NCBI GenBank assembly: GCA_013397115.1
Contig: VWZW01001322.1
Coordinates: forward strand, 496,001-560,000
DNA from: Edolisoma coerulescens
Lineage: Eukaryota > Chordata > Aves > Passeriformes > Campephagidae
DNA length: 64,000 nucleotides
Direction: 5' to 3'
Part shown: positions 39,801 to 50,186 of the stretch, piece by piece
How the letters are laid out: every line of letters begins with the position of its first letter
Numbering within the stretch: position 1 is the stretch's first letter
Made by a program: the position numbers and the translations under genes
Notes under the pieces: model-generated
Told to the model about the DNA's origin: nothing
The model's database searches: none
What the model saw: the letters and a program-made list of their open reading frames with translations, nothing else

Positions 39801-41829
39801 GCTTTTCCCAGTTGTGACCTGTAAATTTTAGGCTGGTTTCTTAGGGAAATGGGACTTACCTAATCACATTTTATGTCTGTCTGTTTACTTTTTCTATCTA
39901 CTTGACTCATAATTTTTAAACTCTTCTGCCAGTTTCAAGCAAACGTGTCAGCGGTTAAATATCTCTAAGATATTAGGTCCATATTTATTTCATTTAAGAA
40001 GTGGTAAGGTGTAGGAGAGACATCTCAGAGTGCTCACCAGTGAAAGGGTGCAACATGATAAAATCCTTAGCAGACACTGGGGCACCTCCATGGCAGAAAA
40101 GTGCCACGAACAACCCACCACCCTTCAGATTTTTCCTTATGCAGTATGGGACACACAAACACCCTGGGAGCTGGGGTGCATTGCTTCTACTCCAAACGCA
40201 ATGATGACTTGTACGAATATGTTGGATTGGCTGGCTCCCTGTCAGGTCCGTTCACAATTTTTCTTTATTTCATGGCATATATCTTCGGCAGACTGTTTCC
40301 CAAAGTTAGACTTCCACTACCATGGAAATTCAGCTGAGGGAGGCCTGGCTTTGTGGCACTAGAAAGCCTCAGACACCATGCCATAACAGGTGGCCATTTC
40401 AGGTTTCCTGATGGTGCTGTTCCACATCAAACAAACTCCTTCCATATTTGCAGGGGCAAGGTCCAGAATCCAGGTCTTTGCTCCAGGACCTTCTTTGTGA
40501 GTAGTGTGATACTTGCTCCCATGTTTTCCTTCAGTGAATATTAAGGGAATTACATAAAAACACAGCCATTTGGACAAAGTGCCTAAGGATGCTGCTTTCC
40601 ATTCCTGCAGCACGGAGGTGAGGGTATTGTGAATGCAAATCTCTTCACAGGAGGGGATGCAGTGAAAGCATGCTGCACCAGGCAGCTAAGGGAAAAAAGG
40701 ATTTTGTTCTTCTCCAGCAGTTTTGTCAACTTAGGCTTTGAGACTTTTTTTAGAGACTTTTAACTTTGAACCCCAAAAAGGAAAAAGAAAAGTCAAGGGA
40801 AAAAAAAAAGAATTAAAAAAGAAACAACAAGGAAAAAAACATTGCATGCCACTTCTGTGTAAGAATCTGTAGCTTGTCCCTGTCACCAGTTGCCCATCCA
40901 TTAGCCAAACTGACCAGGGGCCCCAGACACCCTTTGCTTCCTGCTCAGAAAGTGATGCCTCAGAGCTGCTTCCTGCTGCAAGCAACAGAGAAATTTCCAT
41001 AGAATTCAGCCACATAAACAACAAAGGCATTTGTCCTTCTCCACAAAGCCCTTGCTCCACAGAGAGTTTGGTGGGAAAAAGCAACTTGATAGGGTAAAAA
41101 AAGGAACAACTCCTTCAATGAAGGGTGTATAGGACACTGTTGTCCTGGCATGAGTAGTTATGCAGAGTTTTAGGACACGATGGGGACAGGCAAATAAACA
41201 ATGAAATAAATTGAGTTTTTCAAAGGTGTGTCCCTAGAATTCCACATGCCTCCAACCATAATTACATGCCTAGGAGTGCAGAGACATATCCAAGGCACTT
41301 TAGAATAGTCTGGGGCTTGACAGCAATGAACCTGCTCCTCCAGTTTTGTTACCAGCCGCATCCAGCCAAGCTAGAATAAAGCTGCTTTGGATGGACAAAG
41401 CCAAATACAAAGCATATATCCCTAGATTCCAGAAAAGGTGTCAACGTTTTCAGCATACTCTGAAAATAGAAGCATTCAAACCTCTACCTTTAGGCAACTC
41501 CGTCTGAAAATTAGTGGGTTTATGCTGTCTCATTCCTACTTCCACATCTGCTCTCACCTGAGACAGTTATTATTTCATTTCTAGCTGGAAGGTTAGATTT
41601 TGTCCTTTGCAATGCCCCTTGCAAACCAACATGTTCTGTGGGGTCTACACATGGAGTACACGTTGTGGTAAATGTATTTCTGATCTTGTGCGTCATTTAC
41701 ACGAATGCCATCTCCTTTTCTTGAAGCGGCATCTCGAATGTACTTCCCTGTCTGCCTCATCAAAGTTTATGTGTGTTCTGGGGGTGCATGCCTGATGAAA
41801 GCCACACCAGGGCCAAGGCTGCAGGCTGC
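39801..41829. other. Gene-free flank
   Basis: An A-rich stretch at about 40770-40840 is the only low-complexity feature. No exons or transposons recognised. Confidence 0.6.
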
Positions 41830-42320
41830 TGTAGCGGTGCGGTCTGCAATGTAGACAGAGCCGAAGGGAGCACCCACTCCTGCATTAGATGCTGAGGTGC
41901 TTGCAGCCGCGGCTGTGGCACAGAGGTGTGACCGGGAGGCGGTACAGCTGCTGGCTGCCGCATTCCAGATGTATTCTGCACGGGATGCTGACCACTTGCA
42001 AACTTGCTGAGCCACAGGAGCAGGAAAGCACATAATCGGTGTTGCCAGGGCCAGCCCTTATCTCCCCCCAGGTTGTTATTTGAATAATTAAGCAAACAAA
42101 GAGGCGCTTGGCTGCTGCTGCACTGTCCTCTAGTCGGACTCCTCGGCAGGGCTGCCCGGGAAGCGCTGAGAGAGCCAGAGAGCCTGGGGAAGTCGTGACA
42201 GGTCGGGGAGGAGAGGGGAGGGGGCTTGTCCGGTTCCTCTGCGGCTTCTTTGTGTCTTGTTTTTAATGAGCTTTTGGCGATCAGAGGAGCAGATGCACAA
42301 ACAAAGGCTCGCCAGCTCTG
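41830..42320. promoter_or_regulatory. CpG-rich block 4 kb upstream of KDR, candidate enhancer
   Basis: CpG frequency is raised over about 450 bases. Within it are an E-box CAGCTG near 41946, a GATA-type CTTATCT near 42058, a TAATTAAGCAAACAAAG homeobox/FOX-like stretch near 42085 and ETS cores. GATA, E-box, FOX and ETS sites together are typical of haemato-endothelial enhancers. A 199-codon minus-strand frame (41760-42359) crosses it but has no domain. The role is inference. Confidence 0.45.
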
Positions 42321-43511
42321 TTTGGCCAAGGCAAGGCTTGGTGCCCCCTCCCATTGCACAGATCATTCCCAGGCACGGTTCATGGACACGGGGCTTCCCC
42401 TGCCTGCAGGCTGCAGCAGAAAGAGGCAGCAGGGAAGGAGGAAGATAAGCCCAGGGACTGGGAACACACTGTTTTCAGGATGGAAGCTGCTCTCCGAGGG
42501 GCTCTGGGAAATGCTGTGTGAACTGGGAGTCAATCTGATGAAGCATGGAGTGATGCACAGGGTTTGACTGCATTCTGTCTGTCAGCTACCAGTTCTCCCA
42601 GGTTTGGTCTCATGCTGAGCTGAGATCTGCTCCGTGTGGCAGGACGGCTGAAGTTTCACGGAGCTCCTTCTAGCCCCACGTTTCTTTGCTGTTATTGTCT
42701 GGCCAAGGCAGAGACACTTTTTTGAAGTAAGACAGATTTAAAAAGTCTTGCTGGATTTTCCTGTTATTCAAGGCAGGTGAGAACGCTGAGACAGAGGGTT
42801 GAGTATCTTTAGAAGCCATTGCAGGCTGGATTTAAATCCCAGGAAGTTTTCCAGATTCACACTGTCTCTGGAGAGGGAGGAAGTCCCATCCTGTACTCAC
42901 TGAAGTACATTAATATGTTTGGCTTCTCTCACTAGCTCCCTGTGGTTCAGCACTGATAGTCTCTGGTGCGATCTGGACTACGCTAGATAATCTACAAGTC
43001 TGAAGGATGACACAAAGGTTGTGCAGAGATCACAGCCTAAAAGGCTGGATGAGAAAGCTGCCATCCCTTAAATCACTGGGGTTTTGGTTTTGTAACCAGA
43101 CATCTGTGTCCCATAGCTATCACAGTAGCAATATATTTACATGCATCTTTGTCAGGGTTTGAGACAAATTTGAAGGAAAATATCCTCTGATAGAAGGCAG
43201 GTTACAACTGCCCCTCCCCCACCAGGTTCGGGAAAGAAATATTCCTCGGAGGAATGTGAAAAGGGAGGAAAAAACCGATTTATTTAACAAACACACAGGA
43301 AAGGAATAATAATGCTAAATGATAAAATCCCTCGCTTTGGAGAGAACCTGATAAATTCAAAGTCCTTTTGTGGGTGCGGCTCTCTCCTCTTCGGAGCTGG
43401 GCCGGCGTGGGGGTCCCCCCACCCCGGCCTCAATGGAAAGTTCTCCCAGATGATGCTTTGGTGTTGTTGCACAGTTCCAGAAGAAAAGAAGAAGAAGCTA
43501 AAGTCCAAGGG

Positions 43512-43530
43512 AAAAAAAAAAAAAAAAAAA
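43512..43530. repeat. Poly(A) run
   Basis: Nineteen A in a row, after a GAAGAAAAGAAGAAG stretch. No target-site duplication or retroposon body was recognised beside it. Confidence 0.9.
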
Positions 43531-45486
43531 CCGCTCTGTCTCTCTCTCCAGAGAAAACAGAGCTGAAAGCTGGCTGAAAAGCAAGAAGGGTGCTTCCTCC
43601 ACTCTCCTCACCACAGCCGAAAGACGCAGAGGTGTAGTGACCTTGGAGCACAGACTGCTTTGAAAAGTTCGCTCGGTTTTTTCATCTCCCCCCTCTCAGG
43701 CTCAGTTTAAAGGCACAGAAAAGCGCAGGGTTCATGTCTGGACATAGAGCCTGTCGGTAGGGGATACACATCATAAAGTCACCCCAAGACAGTCTTTCAC
43801 TTGGATTTTAGGTGACTGTCTTTCTTCTGTGCTCTGGTTGATTCTTCTCTCAGAGGTTCCCCATGGCATCTTCCAGTGAAAATCCACTTGCAAAAGCCCC
43901 ACTGAAGCTCAAAACAGAAAAATCAATTTAGCTAAGTACATATGACATCATACATCATGTGTTGGTAAAGTCACATCTTTTCCGGTTCTCACTTTCCCCT
44001 AAAATCTACCATTTTCAATGATACTTGACTCTAGTTTTTATTTGATCTTGCTAGAGGATTAGTCTCACCAACACCATATAAGCAATTTGAATCAGATGAA
44101 AAGTCCTGCATCTGTTGGATGATTCTTCAGAGAATTATTACAGTTATTGAATTAAGTTATTATTTTTGTGCTTAAATGTTTACAGGGTTAGAGCCCCATT
44201 CAAAGAAGTCCCCTTCTTGTTCTCATTGGTACCACAAATATCCCTGGTGCTACAGGGATGGCAATTCATAGAGTGAAGCAGCAGTTCCTGCAGCATTATT
44301 CTAGTGACCAAGATTATACTGACAGTCGGGCAAAGTGCTGAAGGAGTGTGTCCCATTTAGGAAGCAAATGTAAAAACTGAGATCTCGCTGGGATCATTCA
44401 GGGAGATAAAAACACTTTGTGCTTTTGAAATGTGCAGTTCCCTGTGGATGCACCACAGTCACAACGTGCAAGCTCCTTGCTGCTGCCGGCTGCTCAGTTC
44501 GATGTGTGCACTCACCAGGTTTGTGTGTTCGAAGGGTCAGCCCCTCTCCTCACTTCCCTTCCTCAGGACACTGCAGGGGAGAAGGAGGCAGGGGACATGG
44601 CAAATGCCAAAGGGCCTGTAGAGGGCTAGCATTCATCTATCTTGGCTTAGATATGCTTAGAGCAAACAGTGGGTATTTGTTTCCATAAAGCTCAGGCACC
44701 ACAATAATTTTCAACAACGAAAGCAGCCACCCCCCTCCAAACGCCTCATTTATTAGCAGTGACTGTGCGTGAATACAGAGCCCAAGTGGTATTGCAGTAA
44801 GCTGTAGTTGCACATCATCTGACTAAATTTTACAAAAGTTACATGTTCAAATCAATATTTTCTACAGCTGCATTTTGGAAGCTCACGTAGGAATGCAGAA
44901 AGCATTGAAGCGAGCTGCCAGTGATTTTACTGTGTTCTATGGATCCTGTAACAATTTCATGTAAATAGTTTTTAACTTACTCCTATAATTTCATTTTCTT
45001 TGTTGACTACCTAAACTGCTTTTGAGGCAAACACTTCTTGCAGGTCATCCAACCCTTACCAATTCTTTTCTCTTTGTAGTCAAACCCAACAAAATCATTA
45101 TCACCACAAATAAAGTTACCAAAACTGTCTTTTTTAGCAGTAGGCACCTTTGGTTTTCACTAAGTATCTGTCTCTAGCACAGAAACCTTACATGCAGCCT
45201 AGTATCAGCAAGGTCAGTAGTTGAACTCAGTGCCAGAGCTCCCCAAATCACTCAGCGATACCAGTGGCCTGACCCTCAATATGGTGGAGGTGGGGGTATT
45301 GATGAGGGCTGCCAATATTCTGGTTTAAGAGCTTATAGGAATAGCAAATACAGTTTTTATTTGCATGGTGCTGACTGGCTTCCACTTGAATGACATGAGT
45401 CTTATTTGACTTTTCATGGATTTTATTTGATCTCTAGGAAAAATTTGGCTTCTCCCATTCCCTGTATCTTTCTGTGAGCAACAGGG

Positions 45487-45510
45487 GTGTAATTTCAAAG
45501 GAAATTACAC
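45487..45510. repeat. Perfect 10-bp hairpin upstream of KDR
   Basis: GTGTAATTTC (45487-45496) and GAAATTACAC (45501-45510) are exact reverse complements with loop AAAG. It lies about 0.8 kb 5' of the start codon. Confidence 0.9.
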
Positions 45511-45910
45511 TCTTTCCCCAGTTCAGTAAAACAGCTGGAATTGCATTGCATGCAAAATAAAATCACTGCTTCATTAACTTAGTCATTTGTGGACAAGCTC
45601 CCATGCATATTTGCAGGGAAAGAGGAAAAGGTAGCATGTAGAGGCACATATGTGTATATGCATGCACAGTCACATACACAGCTGTGTTTCTATCTACCTG
45701 CTAATCTACATACCTCTCTTCACTGATCTATCTCCCCCAGCGGCTTTATATCGTGTATGTGGATAACACATTAATGACCACCGTGGTTTTTTTTTCCAAA
45801 AGGACTATCTCACAAACTTCTCTTTAACAGTCACTAGTTAATAATTTTGATTAAAAGGTATAGTTCCGGTTGGGGCGTTCATCTTTGTAAAAAAATCCAA
45901 CATTTGGTGT

Positions 45911-46210
45911 GAGAGGGCAATGGCTACTGCCATGGGGAGCATCCCACAGAGAGCAGGATGCGAATGCCGACGGGTGGGAAGGGTGGCTCTGGCGGGCACT
46001 AGTTGGATCCCGTTAGCGGTGATGTGGCCAGTTGGGGTGGTGGGTACGTGCTACACGGCTGGGGGACTCCACGGTGTGAACTCGGCACTGACGCTGCCAG
46101 ACACTTCAACCCCGGGGTACAGTCGCTGCCAGCAGGAACATGGCTGTGTCTCACTGGCAGTACCTCATGTGGCTGGCCTTTGGGATCTTTCCTGTTGACG
46201 GGATTTTAAG
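45911..46210 (+). promoter_or_regulatory. Proximal upstream sequence of KDR
   Basis: These 300 bases up to the gap have more G+C and CpG than the distal flank, rising towards the gene. No TATA box at a useful distance. Probably proximal promoter, but the core lies in or after the gap. Confidence 0.4.
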
Positions 46211-46257
46211 NNNNNNNNNNNNNNNNNNNNNNNNNNNNNNNNNNNNNNNNNNNNNNN
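46211..46257. other. Assembly gap (47 N)
   Basis: A run of 47 unknown bases separates ordinary upstream sequence from the GC-rich KDR 5' UTR. It probably hides core promoter sequence. Bird promoters of this GC content are often missing from short-read assemblies. The true gap length may differ from 47. Confidence 0.98.
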
Positions 46258-46315
46258 CGCGGCTGCCGTCGGGCAGAGGGCTCGCCTCGCACCCCGCAGC
46301 CCCGGCGGCCGCGGG
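46258..46315 (+). promoter_or_regulatory. KDR: KDR 5' UTR, visible part, next to assembly gap
   Basis: These 58 bases lie between the N run and the start codon. They are very GC- and CpG-rich and have no in-frame ATG. The start context has G at -3 and G at +4, a good Kozak match. The transcription start is not visible; it may lie here or in the gap. VEGFR2 promoters in mammals are TATA-less and GC-box driven, which fits the composition. Confidence 0.6.
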
Positions 46316-46367
46316 ATGGAGCTCGGCGCGGCGCGGCTGCTGGCGGTCCTGCTGTGCCTGGCTCCCG
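46316..46367 (+). CDS. KDR: KDR exon 1: signal peptide
   Basis: The exon encodes residues 1-17 plus the first base of codon 18. It starts MELGAARLLAVLLCLAPG, a short n-region followed by a leucine-rich hydrophobic core, as expected of a secretory signal peptide. Cleavage probably falls just after the junction with exon 2. The donor is GTAAGC. This ATG was chosen because it gives the family's N-terminus, has a good Kozak context and is the first in-frame ATG after the gap. Confidence 0.93.
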
Positions 46368-47604
46368 GTAAGCCCTCGGGGAGCCCCGCGTGTGTCGGGG
46401 AGCCGCGGGGTCCGGCAGCCCCGCGGGACCCCGAGGAGAGGGGGCGCGGGGATGCCCGGGTGCCGCGAAGGGCGCGGGTGCGGCTTTTCTATGGGTTTGT
46501 CGGCGCTGCTTGAGCGGATGGGACAGTGCGAGCCCCCGGGTGGGACGGGACGGCCGTGGCTGCGGGCTTGCTGACCCCTCCTGTCCTGTCCTCTTGGCCC
46601 CTCCTGTCCGGCCGGCTGGTGCTGGCCCGTCGGAGCGGGCTGCCTGCCTTGGCACAGTGTCCTGCTCGCTTGGCTCCAGCATCAGCTGTCGTTTCCGAGA
46701 GCAAAATGTCCCTGGAGCCAAACGCGGGAAACCTGTCATCAGCGAAGGACCTGCTCGGAATGCGAGTGATTAAAGCACGGGGAAATGCTGGCGAAATAGG
46801 GAATGTCCCGGTCTGGCCACGCTTTCTTGTTGCCCGTTGAAGCCGGCCGAGCTGTCACGGTCGGGGCTGCGGCTCGGCCCGGCCAGGCGGGATTCCTGAA
46901 GGTGATGGCAGCAGCTAGGGCGGACTGAAAAATCTCTCCCTGTGGTACTCCCAAATGTTGAACAAGCTGGGCTGATGCCTCAGAGCAAGCACTGCCACCC
47001 AGATCACAGCCCTCACAAGCGTCAGTGGCTCCGGGTGGGTGCGATGCAAGCCGTTGTGCCAATAGTTCAGTAGTGATAGAGTTTTGCCTAACTGCTTAAG
47101 AGGAGAGAGATTACCTTAGAAACTCATGGGATAAAATAGATTCATGGGTTCTCGAATTTGTGACAAACTGTAAAATAGTTTCTTCGCATAGTTCATTGAC
47201 CAGTAGTCTCAAAGAAGTATATTCAATTTATTATAAGAAATGTTGGTAATCCCCAAGGGAGTGAGATCATCAGATGGAGGTTCACTTCGTTTCAATGTCC
47301 CACATCCTCTTGTTAGACCTTGAAGTTGGCAACGCAAGAAAACAGGAACTCCACCCTGGCTGGCTGAATTGTAGTGCTCTGCAGCTAGCTCCTGACCATC
47401 TGCCTTTGCTTCCTGTTATGACAGAGTTTTTGAACTTTTTGGGATGTGTGAAGAACCATTATTTACCCTTCACTGCTAAGTAGGTGATGTGAAAGTGTCC
47501 ACTTAAAACATGCTGCATATTCCTGTATATAATACTTTTCTGATTGAGGAGCATTTACTTTGTTTATTGGGTTGATTTGAGGGATTTCATACATGTTTTT
47601 GCAG
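46368..47604 (+). other. KDR intron 1
   Basis: This 1,237-nt intron is CpG-rich for its first 300 nt and ordinary afterwards. It carries a GATA-type site at 47074-47079, an E-box CAGATG at 47271-47276 and an ETS core GGAA at 47344-47347. In mouse the first Kdr intron holds an endothelial enhancer that uses these factor classes. Whether this copy is an enhancer is inference. Confidence 0.85.
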
Positions 47605-47695
47605 GTTTATTTATTTCTCTGGATCAGCCAACCCTTAGCATCCAAAAAGATGTCCTCACAATAACGGCAAACAACACAGTAAATATTAGTTGCAG
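47605..47695 (+). CDS. KDR: KDR exon 2: start of Ig-like domain 1
   Basis: Residues 18-47. The exon follows a T-rich tract ending in GCAG and ends TGCAG|GTAAGG. It encodes the mature N-terminus and the first strand of Ig domain 1, ending with the conserved cysteine (Cys47). The stretch LSIQKDVLTI matches the VEGFR2 N-terminus. An NNT glycosylation sequon lies just before the cysteine. The last codon is split as AG|C. Confidence 0.93.
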
Positions 47696-48201
47696 GTAAG
47701 GAAAAATCTGTTTAGCATGATTCTGATGATTGGTAATTGATGTACTGAGTATCACAGGTGATGTGATCTCTCTCCTGTCATTACTCCTGTTTTCTCCCCA
47801 CTCCCTTTGTGCCTTCTGCCTCACTTTTCCCTGACAAGGTTTAGGTATTATGTGGGAGGGTTGCAGCAAGAGAGAGCTGGGGAGTGTAGGGTGGCTGGGA
47901 GGAGGAAGCGTCAGCTGGGTCCTTGTGGATCCTGCTGGTGAGCCATACTCTCAAAACTCTCTTTTGGGTGCTTTGTCACTTAGATTCAGCAGAATGTAAA
48001 CCTCAAGTAGCTTCCTCGTAGCTGTTAACAGTAGGTTGTGTATGTGAATTTGTCCTACATGGTTTGACGCTCTCTCTGTGTGATGGGGTGAAGCCCATCC
48101 CTCTCCATAGCCACAGAGACTGGCGGGGCCGGGGTTCACCACCAGGGCATGGTGCTGGCACATACCACAAGTGTATGCTTCTCTAACGTTTGCTTTCCCA
48201 G
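47696..48201 (+). other. KDR intron 2
   Basis: 506 nt with donor GTAAGG and acceptor TTTCCCAG. I see no repeat or other feature in it. Confidence 0.85.
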
Positions 48202-48398
48202 CGGTCAGAGGCCACTGCAGTGGTCGTGGCCAAGCAAGCAGGGCAGTGCTGAGAGGCGTATCTCTGTGACAGACTGCAGTGATGGCCCCTACTGCAAGAC
48301 ACTTACTCTGAGCAAAGTCATCGGCAATGACACAGGGGACTACAAGTGCCTTTACAGGGACAGCCAGGCAGCTACAACCATTTATGTTTATGTTCAAG
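48202..48398 (+). CDS. KDR: KDR exon 3: rest of Ig-like domain 1
   Basis: Residues 48-113. It completes Ig domain 1: Cys97 in the YKC motif pairs with Cys47 from exon 2. An extra cysteine pair (73 and 79) in DCSDGPYC is typical of VEGFR2. The VIGNDTGDYKC segment contains a glycosylation sequon. The donor is GTAGGT. The sequence W-x-W-P near residue 55 matches the family. Confidence 0.95.
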
Positions 48399-49585
48399 GT
48401 AGGTGCTTAAACAGCTCTCAGGTGTCTCTTTCCCTAGCATCAAGAGAAAAAAGGGATATCAAGTGTCTCAAAACAGTTTTGATGCTAAAATTTATTAATC
48501 CTAGAACTTCTGGTCCTATGAAAAATTTTTCATGTTTTCTTTTTGAGTAATTAAATTCAGGTATGCTAGTTGCCATCAACACAAAAGCTTTTGTACCGAT
48601 AATTCTGAACTGACCCGCCATATGCAGTACACAATCTGCTGTTCTCCACCCAGAATTTAGCATACATATCTCTGCTGAGCTCTGAACCTGTCCTCATGAA
48701 TGCAGAGCTATTACTGACCTCAGCAGGAGTTTCATATGAGAGAGGATTACAGAGATTGTATATTTGTTAAAAATTACAGATCCGATCCCATGTATAATTT
48801 GTACTGATACCATTTAAAAAACCCAAAAAAACCACCCAAACCCCAAACCATAAACTTCCATACATTTGCTGACTGTGATGGTAAAATCTATTTAGGCTGT
48901 AAGAGCTCAGTTTTGAGACTTGGGCTGTCAGTTGTGTTGGCAGCAGCGCAGCTGAGTGTCGCAGACGCTGCAAAGCCTCCAGTTACACGCCCAGCTTCAG
49001 TAAGTGCATTCATTGCAGCATCTGCCTTTTTGCACTGATGGCTTCACCCTTGTTTCCATATGCATCCTGTTTCCTTTTTATTGTTAACTTATAGTTACCA
49101 TTTGGAGAAATGAGATGTAATCATGTACATGAGTTAGCTTGTTTTATAATATCATGGACCTATTATTTTGGTTTTTTGGTCTGACTTTGAAAAGGATGCT
49201 GCTTTTCAAAGTCAGACAGGGGAGCCAGTGTAGCATGTCACAACTTTTAACTGATATTTCCTGTAATACTTATGCAAGGAAAGTCACGCTAGGGTAAATC
49301 AGTTTTTTGTTGGCAAAAGGACTGCTGTAGAAGGAAGCCATTCTCCAAAGTGCACTCTGCTGCTGATAACTGTTTTGAGAATAATGATATTCTAAATCTG
49401 GGGGGTGGGGTGTCTATAAAAACACGTACCTCCCCTATTTAGTCTCATTATTTCAGTACTTTATGACATAGAAAATAATAAAACTGATTTGTGAAAAAAT
49501 AGACAGAGAAAGAAGAAAACTGGAAAAGTTTTCTCCATAATCGTGTGACAAATAATAACCATTTATCAATTGAATATTATTCTAG
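48399..49585 (+). other. KDR intron 3
   Basis: 1,187 nt. It contains a perfect 16-bp inverted repeat at 49179-49217 (listed separately). Otherwise it is unremarkable AT-leaning sequence ending in ATTCTAG. Confidence 0.85.
49179..49217. repeat. Perfect 16-bp inverted repeat (hairpin)
   Basis: The left arm 49179-49194 (GTCTGACTTTGAAAAG) is the exact reverse complement of 49202-49217, with a 7-base loop. It is the longest uninterrupted inverted repeat I found. It lies inside KDR intron 3 and matches no element I recognise. The stem is short for a microRNA precursor. Confidence 0.95.
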
Positions 49586-49710
49586 ATTACAGATCACCAT
49601 TTGTGACTTCAGTTAGTGATCAGCTTGGCATTGTATACATCACTAAGAATAAAACTGTGGTAGTACCGTGCCTTGGAACCGTATCAAATCTCAATGTATC
49701 TCTACATGCG
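49586..49710 (+). CDS. KDR: KDR exon 4: Ig-like domain 2, first half
   Basis: Residues 114-155. It encodes the D1-D2 linker (DYRSPF) and the first strands of Ig domain 2, including Cys142 in the VPCLG motif and the SNLNVSL strand. Domain 2 forms the VEGF-binding site with domain 3. The loop before the cysteine (ITKNKTVV) is two residues shorter than in human VEGFR2. The exon ends in phase 0 at GCG|GTAAGG. Confidence 0.94.
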
Positions 49711-50017
49711 GTAAGGAAAAAGCCTGTTATTTTTTCAAGAGTTAGTTGAAATCACTGTGGCATAAATATGTTGCTTGAAGTGTAAATACATTTCTTAAAA
49801 ATTTCTTTCCATCCTTGTGAGTTTTATAGCCTGTGATTACAAGGTGAGTGCTGTACCTGTACTCGTCTATGGCACTGCACTCTCAAAGCATGCACTAATT
49901 CCCTGAGCTACGATGTTAAAATGGGGGCCCTGCAGTAGTGGAAAATACTGGAGGTGACAATTCAGGGTTGTTTGATTTTTGAAGTCTGACTATGTATTTT
50001 ATCAATATTTCAAACAG
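49711..50017 (+). other. KDR intron 4
   Basis: 307 nt between donor GTAAGG and acceptor CAAACAG. No other feature seen. Confidence 0.85.
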
Positions 50018-50186
50018 AAATATCCAGAAAAGATATTTGTTCCTGATGGTAAATCCATTTCGTGGAATAATAAGAAAGGGTTCACTATACCCAGTCATTT
50101 AATCAACTATGCGGGCATGGTCTTCTGTGAAGCTAAAATAGATGATGAAAGCTACCAGTCTGTGATATACATAGTTGCAGTTGTAG
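50018..50186 (+). CDS. KDR: KDR exon 5: Ig-like domain 2, second half
   Basis: Residues 156-211. It begins KYPEK and carries FVPDGKSISW and KKGFTIPSH, both well conserved in VEGFR2. Cys192 in GMVFCEAK pairs with Cys142. The strand ending IVAVVG leads into domain 3. The donor is GTAAGC. Confidence 0.96.

Larger units (their letters stand above)
42321..45910. other. KDR upstream flank
   Basis: No gene seen. It contains a 19-base A run at 43512-43530 with adjacent GAAGAA repeats, and a 10-bp hairpin at 45487-45510 listed separately. Confidence 0.6.
46258..46660. promoter_or_regulatory. CpG island over KDR exon 1 and early intron 1
   Basis: CpG dinucleotides are dense from the 5' UTR through exon 1 and about 300 bases of intron 1, then fall to background by roughly 46.9 kb. 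The island probably also extends left into the N gap. This marks the KDR promoter. The limits are by eye. Confidence 0.75.

Noticed and set aside
41760..42359. 199-codon minus-strand open frame, the longest in the flank
   Set aside because: No recognisable domain, biased composition, lies in GC-rich DNA where stops are rare, and no splice or promoter context. More likely an upstream regulatory block than a gene.
1..46210. CRISPR arrays, operons, prokaryotic elements or endogenous retroviruses
   Set aside because: None seen. The sequence is vertebrate, and I found no retroviral gene motifs or LTR pairs by eye.
46140..46739. Open frames on both strands crossing the N gap
   Set aside because: They run through unknown bases and the GC-rich promoter. 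They overlap KDR exon 1 out of frame or antisense.
49179..49217. MicroRNA precursor in KDR intron 3
   Set aside because: A 16-bp stem with no paired extension is too short for a Drosha/Dicer substrate. Kept only as an inverted repeat.
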